Shown here: in pieces, positions 58,601 to 64,000 of the stretch | Position numbering within the stretch: position 1 is the first letter of the stretch | Layout of the letters: every line of letters starts with the position of its first letter | Assembly: GCA_011947345.1 (NCBI GenBank) | Contig: JAAVTG010000172.1 | Coordinates: 1-64,000, forward strand | From: Phytophthora quininea | Taxonomy: Eukaryota; Oomycota; Peronosporomycetes; Peronosporales; Peronosporaceae | Direction of reading: 5' to 3' | DNA: 64,000 nucleotides | Translations under genes and position numbers: made by a program | Notes under the pieces: model-generated | The model's input: only the letters and a program-made list of their open reading frames with translations | Told to the model about the DNA's origin: nothing | Database searches by the model: none

Positions 58601-59297
58601 CGATGCCAAGGATGCGTCGCCCGAATCTGACGCCTATTCTTTGGGTATGTGCATCATTGAGGCCATGCGCATTGCTGAGAATGCAAAGAATCCGTACCCG
58701 TGGGAGCGCATGCTTGATATGACCGTGAATTACAATGTTAAACATGAGCGAGCATTCCCCTCAAGACCACGGAAGTGCACCGATGAGCAGTGGGAATTGG
58801 TGAAGAAAATGTACCGACACGACCCAAGTGAACGGATTGAAATCGTTGGGGTTGTAGACGAGCTTGAAACATTATCCAGGGTGCCAAATACAACTACAGA
58901 TTGCACGGCCCTACCGGTAGAAGGCGTCGAATTAACCGTTGCCGAGATGAAACTAATGACGACCCGTAGCTCCAACCGTGGTGAACAGCACAAAACGAAC
59001 CTTTCGCGAAGCTACAAGCAGTTATGGAGCCGCATTGAACGCGCTGTTCCATTTTCAAAAGACCGAGATGGTGCGTTGTGGACTGACATGGCCTTCTTGG
59101 TCGTTTTTGGCGATGCAGTCACCAGTACGCATCAAGCGATGACAAGCCAATGTGGAACACTGGTTAAGTTCACAGAGCTTGCCCTCCACTGCTACTCCTT
59201 ACATCGACGACTAGACAAGTTAATCACCTCGAAGCATTTGAGTCCTCCAGCCGATGTCATGGTCGATCTCGAGTGGAAAGATGTGTGCTTAGCTTAA
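55648..59297 (+). pseudogene. Ankyrin-repeat, pseudokinase and kinase (TKL-like) protein, decayed
   Basis: Ankyrin repeats run from about 55700 to 56560 (TALMFAAKIGNIQILDDLLE, TALMRAVDTGQDEAARFLLE). Those at about 55800-55945 are in another frame (TALMIAAKNGYMDMLQFLLR), so two compensating frame changes exist. A first kinase domain follows (56690-57300): VVVKLF Lys retained, LRHPNVIKLYGACDVGHHFF, but HGHLRPDTI instead of HRDLKxxN and LADFAVS instead of DFG, a pseudokinase. After a helical linker a second kinase (58040-58870) has SFGRVRTAKW, HGDLK, VTDFGLSSV and APECLG. Stops and shifts occur at 56674, 56936, 57251, 57749, 58027, 58401, 58472 and 58556. The last frame (58569-59297) is long and open. 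Confidence 0.7.
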
Positions 59298-59400
59298 CCC
59301 GTCCCGTGTCGTATTCTGTCATTTGCTGTTGTTGATGGAAGGTGACCGCACCATTGATACTTTGAACGAGATTCATTCTCGGTTTTCGTTCGAGGTAGTA

Positions 59401-61828
59401 ATGCATACCAGCATGGATTTGGAGTGCCCGGATCCAGAGGAGTTCCAAGATCTATATCGAGATTTTCACAAGGAAATCTGGCAGTTTGGATATACAGGAC
59501 GACCGGAAGACGTGCCAGTTCCGTCAGGATCCGCTTGCTTGCAGATTAGTAAGCTGTTGACCAGAGCGGACAAACAATCTGGAGAGTTCTGTTTCAGCGG
59601 ACAAGCGAACACGTTGCCATCGTTACCAGGGTTGGTCGTTGATGGTGTTGGGTCGATTCCAGTCTCGTTAAACGAAGACACAGCGTGAAGACTGATCCAA
59701 GAGTGCGAGAGGTCTCCGTTCGGACGCAGACTCGAGACGCTTCATGACGAAAGCGTCCGCAAGAGCTGGCAATTAGCACCGAGCCAAGTGCAGCTAACAA
59801 ATCCCATGTGGCTAAAGGGTCTTGAAGAACCGACCGAGACGATCGCAGAGCGGTTGGGATACAAGGATGTTCCGCTGCAGACCAAGCTCTACAAACTTCT
59901 CGTGTATGGAGAAGGAGGCCACTTCGACAAGCACAAGGATACCGAGAAGGAAAACGGCATGATCGCAACGCTGGCGATCCAGCCACCTAGTTTGCACGAA
60001 GGTGGGGACTTGCTGGTCTATCGCAATACGGAGACCGTGTATCGCCACGATTTCGGGAAGAAGGGCGGCACGACAGCATATCTCCCTCATTTTGCCGTTC
60101 ACTATGCTGATGCAGAGCATTCGCTTGAACAAGTGACGAAAGGTTTTCGATTGGCATTGGTGTACTCGATCTGCTTGCCACCAACAAAAATCCACATCCC
60201 GAGAACAATGGATACGACGCTCTGTAAGGAAATGACGAGTGCCATCACTAATATGCAGAAGGATGAAGACGATGAAGACGACTCACTCACGCTGCTACTT
60301 TCGCACCAATATACGGAAAAAAGTATCCGGGAGCTGGGATCAAGTGCCTTAAAAGGAGTTGATAGTGCCAGGATTCGCGTTTTGGAAGCGGCAAATAGTG
60401 CTTTAAAGGAAAATAACCTGGTTTTCTTCATTGCACAGCTCTCGCATGAAATTGATTTCTATGGAGAAGAAGTGATTGGCCAGTGTGAATCGACCACTTG
60501 GTACTCGATGAGTGGCAAGAAACTTGCAGACATTCAGGAACCGATAGTGACATTCAATTTCTTAAATCCTGGCCAGGAAACGTTGTCACGTATTTGGAGA
60601 CCGTATGGAGGTAGCACCTACGAAGGGTATCTCGGCAATGAGGAAGCTACACGAGACACCACGTACTCAAGATACGCGATTATCGCCTGGCCTCTAAAAA
60701 TGCCTTCGAGACTGCTTTGGAGCTTATCAGTAAGAGTGCTGCAGTGGAGGTCTTGCACCACCACCGTTCGTTGGATGCGGCAGCCCTGAGCAAATTCATG
60801 AATCGCCTTTCGGCACGAACAAATACGCGTTACTCCTTTCGCTCAACGATGCAGTACTACGCGCCCGAGAAGAACGGAGGTGAAGACAAAAACACTCCTG
60901 CCTGGTTCTACATTGGCTTGTGCGAGCTGGTCGTTGGAACAGGTGATATTTTGCTGGTCAATCGCTTCCTCAAAGAATATTTGGGCCACTTCGACCAAGA
61001 CGATGATTTGCTACCATCTCTGATCTCCATCACACGCCAATGTGACTGGAACGATATTGAACAAGAAGTGTTAGCGGCGTTGGAAAGATGTCTTGATGAC
61101 GTCGGAACGGCCTTACGCGTGGCGAATGCACTAGCTACCGGTCCTGCGCATGAGGCGCTGCTACGGGTGGGCATTGTAAAGGCTTTGGCACTGGGTGATA
61201 AAGAGCTTTGTCATTGCAACTGCATTGACCTTCTCTGCAAGTGGACTCCAAAGTATGGAGATACTCAATACTTCGAATCCATGGTGAACCGATTGAAGCA
61301 AGTCGAGCCAAACCTGCTGCAGCCAGCAACTGAGGAGTTTGTAAAATACTCAGGTGATCTTGAGGATGACAAGCTCGCAGCGCTCTCACCGATTATTACA
61401 AAGAGAACTGAGTGGTTGAGACACAAAATTGACGAGATGGAGAAATCTTTCTCGTGGGCGATGCCGGATGCGTATTTCCCCGAGAGCACGGAGATCGAAG
61501 AGTTTTGAAGGGCCCCGAGCAATCCATGATAACCAGTTCAGGCGAACGACGCTTCGACGACGTCCAGGACGCGTGCAACATGGCTGCTATGTGGTCACGG
61601 ATGGAACAAGACGACGCTTCTTTCGAGGTGGAAGCGGGTGCCACGGACGACAACGCCTTCGTGACGATCACCAAGACGCGCGACTGGTTCGACGCAGAGC
61701 AAGGGAAATTGCAGGAGTGCAAGCTGGAGCTGCAGCGTCTGACGGAGCACTGGGGAAAGACGAGCGGTCAGAAACATCCTCGTGAAGAAGAGCAGCAGCA
61801 GAAGGTGTCCAAGAAGGTAGCGAAATGA
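59401..61828 (+). pseudogene. 2OG-Fe(II) oxygenase paralogue 6 (most complete copy)
   Basis: ATG at 59401. N-terminal DVPVPSGSACLQISKLLTRA and GEFCFSGQANTLPSLPGL, then NEDTA and a TGA at 59686. The beta-helix follows uninterrupted: NPMWLKGLEEPTETIAERLG, GGHFDKHKDTEKE (HxD), GGDLLVYRNTETVYRHDFG and HYADAEHSLEQVTKGFRLAL with distal His and 2OG-binding Arg. This is the architecture of the P4H-like Fe2OG domain with a long C-terminal helical extension. A one-base loss at about 60694 shifts the frame at AWP; 60717-61508 is then open, ending at TGA 61506. The last segment 61500-61828 (DVQDACNMAAMW, VTITKTRDWFDAEQGK) is in another frame. All catalytic residues survive, so it was functional until recently. 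Confidence 0.8.
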
Positions 61829-62054
61829 CCAAGGATTCGACGTCCGCGTCGTTTCGCTATATGATCTCACAATTTTAATGATGCTATCTTTCAAGTCCGT
61901 ATATGTGGCTATTGAATTTCACATTCATACTGAAACCAAGGTAAGCATTATGAAATGACAGTGGCAAATGCTTGATGGGTGCTTGTGTCACGCAAACTGA
62001 AGGAGTCGCCTAGTCTCATTCCTGAAGACACATAGCAAAACCCAAGCGGAAAAG
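61829..62054 (+). promoter_or_regulatory. Upstream region of the tandem unknown gene pair with initiator-like motif
   Basis: CTCATTCC at 62015-62022, 33 bp before the ATG at 62055, resembles the oomycete initiator TCATTYB. This is a short motif, so the support is modest. Confidence 0.3.
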
Positions 62055-62740
62055 ATGGCGGACAAGGACTGCAAGCCGGACGTGGACTACGTTCTGGTCG
62101 ACTTTGAGCCGCTGCACAAGCAGCGTTGGCGCAGCGAGACCGTGCGCCTCGTGTGCGTGCAGTTTCCCCGCACACGCAGAGTCTGTGGCACCAGCACCTC
62201 AACTACGGCATCTACGTGGTCATGGCACCGCTCAACGTGACGGAGCAGCCGTACGGCCAACAGCCGCGGCCGCTGGTGCAGAACAAAGGCTCGGTCTTCT
62301 GCCGTGACCACACCAAGGACAAGCTGCTGCACGTGATCAGCAGCCACGAGACGCCGCTGTTCATCGTGGAGGTGGAGCTGCTCAAGAAGAAGGAGGACGT
62401 GGTGGCCCACGACCACGTGGCGCTGCACCTTGCGACGGGTGTGGAGCTGCTGAACGACGAGCCAGAGTGCAGAGTCTACCGCCTCACTCTGCAGGACGAC
62501 GAGGCAGACAACACGACCACCGAGATCTCACTCGACCTGCCCACGGGCGCTGTGCTGGTCGTGCTGGACGACTGCGAAGTGGAGATCACCAGCGTCTCTG
62601 AAGACCCCAAGCAGGAGACGGTGCGCAAGCAGACGCTCAAGGTTGCCGATGACGTGCAGCTGACGCCTGGCAAGTTTAACGTGAAGCTCTTGTCGGCGAG
62701 CGAGAGGAAGACGCAGTTCATCCTGGCGGAAGTGTATTAG
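62055..62740 (+). pseudogene. Unknown beta-rich protein, tandem copy 1 (one frameshift)
   Basis: ATG at 62055 (ADKDCKPDVDYVLVDFEPLH). After TVRLVCVQFP one base is missing relative to copy 2 (about 62168-62189). The frame then continues as LWHQHLNYGIYVVMAPLNV, VEVELLKKKEDVVAHDHVAL, VYRLTLQDDEADNTTTEISL and a tail ending TQFILAEVY at 62740. About 228 residues if the frame is joined. Alternating charged and hydrophobic strands suggest a beta-rich fold. No known domain recognised; I assign no function. GC-rich, codon use like the thiolase. Confidence 0.5.
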
Positions 62741-62919
62741 GTGGAATCGCAAGACTGCATAAAGCGCTTGCAGCAGACTCCTAAGAATCTAATGTAAAAA
62801 GTTCCTGCATTAACATTTCGAACACTTTTGTGGAGATTGCGCTCGACCATAGGTCTCCGCAGGCTACGGCGTTGCATCCCGTGCTGGCTGTCAAGCAGTC
62901 TTCAAATCGACTAAGAGCC

Positions 62920-63615
62920 ATGATGAGTGCTGAGGAGGCTGTGATCGAGACTTCAGGCAAGCAGGACGTCGACTACGTGCTGGTGGACTTCGAGCCGCTG
63001 CACAAGCAGCGCTGACGCAGTGACACCGTCCGCTTAGTCTCTGCGGAGTTCCCGCCCTTCACCAAGTGTCTGTGGCACCAGCATCTCAAGTACGGCGTCT
63101 ACGTCGTGGTGGCGCCACTCGACGTGATCGAGCAGCCCTATGGACAAGACCCTCGCCCGCTTGTGCAGGACAAAGGCGCCGTGTTTTGCCGAGACCACAC
63201 CAAGGACAAGCTCATCCACGTTGCGACGACGAAGGAGTTACCGGCGTTCATCGTTGAAGTGGAACTGCTCAAGGAGAAGGAGGACATTGTTGCCAATGAA
63301 CAGATTCCGTTGCACGCTGGCAAGGGTATTGAGCTGGTCAACAACGAACGCGAATGTCGTGTGTATCGATTCACACTGCAAGACGATGCCAACAACGAAA
63401 TCTCGCTCGAGCTACCGACGAATGCTGTACTGGTCGTGCTGGACGCGTGCGAGGTGACGGTCAACAACGCACGTCAAGACAAGCAAGCCGCATCCGAGCA
63501 GCAGCTCTCGTTAAAGGTTGGCGACGATGTCGCCCTTAATGCCGGTGAGTTCACCTTACACTTGACGACAGGAAGTGAGGAAAAGACGCAGTTCGTTCTG
63601 GTTGAGGTCTATTAG
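62920..63615 (+). pseudogene. Unknown beta-rich protein, tandem copy 2 (one nonsense codon)
   Basis: ATG at 62920. DVDYVLVDFEPLHKQR is followed by TGA (63013-63015) exactly where copy 1 has TGG (Trp). The same frame then stays open to 63615: TVRLVSAEFPPFTKCLWHQH, VEVELLKEKEDIVANEQIPL, VYRFTLQDDANNEISLELPT, ending TQFVLVEVY. A single G-to-A change therefore separates this from a full-length gene of about 231 residues. No family recognised. Confidence 0.5.
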
Positions 63616-63719
63616 TTACAGTTCCTGTTAGGCCACACCGCGGTCATTGTAGGACATCAAGCTAGCCTCACCTCTCGTTGATACAAGTCGATTCTTCTCG
63701 GTATGTTCCGGTCAGGTCT

Positions 63720-64000
63720 TCACATGTGCACACTCCAGTAGTCGATTTTGAAGTCATGCTTAAAGATGTACGACTCAACAAATCCTGGGTCCGTGATTGT
63801 CGACGTCCGGTAGTTGTAGATCAACGCCTTCCGCTCCACCGCCGGGTCCGCAAACTTCTGGTCGTTCTTGCGAGCCTCTTCGATGAAGAAGTTGGCGAAG
63901 AACTGGCCGCTCGCAATGCCCTCTCTCGAGTGGTCGATCACCTCGAACGGCGTGCCATCCTGGTACTCTCCGAACTCGAAGCTGTTTTTCTCCGGGTGGA
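63720..64000 (-). CDS. GGH: Gamma-glutamyl hydrolase, C-terminal part, runs off the right edge
   Basis: Minus strand, stop TGA at 63720-63722. The visible 93 codons match residues 226 onward of the copy at 53 kb almost base for base, including the sequence after the catalytic His (PEKNSFEFGE) and DHSREGIASGQFFANFFIEE. They end normally with FVESYIFKHDFKIDYWSVHM. This copy shows what the correct C-terminus is and that the 53-kb gene has lost it. The two copies are in inverted orientation. Confidence 0.88.
   Translation of the reverse strand, partial: HPEKNSFEFGEYQDGTPFEVIDHSREGIASGQFFANFFIEEARKNDQKFADPAVERKALIYNYRTSTITDPGFVESYIFKHDFKIDYWSVHM

Noticed and set aside
58395..63015. In-frame TGA codons at several Trp positions suggesting TGA is read as Trp
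   Set aside because: TGG is used for Trp throughout, the 63.7-kb hydrolase ends at TGA right after its conserved tail, and other interruptions are TAA, TAG or frame changes. Ordinary nonsense mutation is simpler.
1..64000. RXLR or Crinkler effector genes expected in a transposon-rich oomycete region
   Set aside because: No open frame shows a signal peptide followed by an RXLR-EER or LFLAK pattern.
1..64000. CRISPR arrays, phage or bacterial operons
   Set aside because: No regularly spaced short repeats; genes have introns and eukaryotic families only.

Overview
The window looks like a piece of an oomycete genome, most probably Phytophthora or a close relative. The coding sequence is eukaryotic, with short GT-AG introns of about 45-75 bp. 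The single-copy genes (mitochondrial-type thiolase, gamma-glutamyl hydrolase, VPS13, ankyrin/TKL-like kinase) are eukaryotic. A start-site motif close to the oomycete Inr/FPR core promoter lies just before the thiolase. The mix of mobile elements (piggyBac, PIF/Harbinger, pogo/Tc1, hAT, MULE, Crypton-like recombinase) fits a gene-sparse, transposon-rich oomycete region. This assignment comes from pattern recognition only; no database was searched.

Layout. 1-2.1 kb: N-terminal part of a VPS13-like lipid-transfer protein on the minus strand, broken by frame changes. 2.3-11.5 kb: one 2OG-Fe(II) oxygenase paralogue on the minus strand, split by two DNA transposons: a TA-target pogo-like element (2976-5312) and a piggyBac element with intact TTAA target duplications (5344-9444). 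12-19.1 kb: a PIF/Harbinger element with 31-bp terminal inverted repeats and TTA duplications, into which two TA-target elements are inserted side by side. 19-37.7 kb: a graveyard of transposons (Tc1, two more Harbinger-type transposase/SANT pairs, a second piggyBac, a Crypton-like tyrosine recombinase, a MULE) with two stretches of unrecognised decayed coding sequence. 37.7-40.5 kb: an almost identical, inverted copy of the 2.78-kb element at 12.5 kb. 40.7-42.9 kb: a BED-finger hAT transposase gene. 43.0-44.2 kb: the best intact gene, an ACAA2-type thiolase.

44.3-61.8 kb is a cluster of five further broken 2OG-Fe(II) oxygenase paralogues in both orientations. It includes a 2-kb-armed palindrome (47370-49391 / 50351-52370). 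Interspersed are a gamma-glutamyl hydrolase whose C-terminus has been replaced by oxygenase-derived sequence, and a decayed ankyrin-pseudokinase-kinase gene. The window closes with a tandem pair of related unknown genes, each with one lesion near the same place, and with the 3' end of a second, normally terminated gamma-glutamyl hydrolase on the minus strand.

The main biological story is turnover of an amplified oxygenase family by inverted duplication, gene conversion and transposon insertion. Only the thiolase and the two hydrolases look clearly functional. No RNA-guided, CRISPR or phage system is present.
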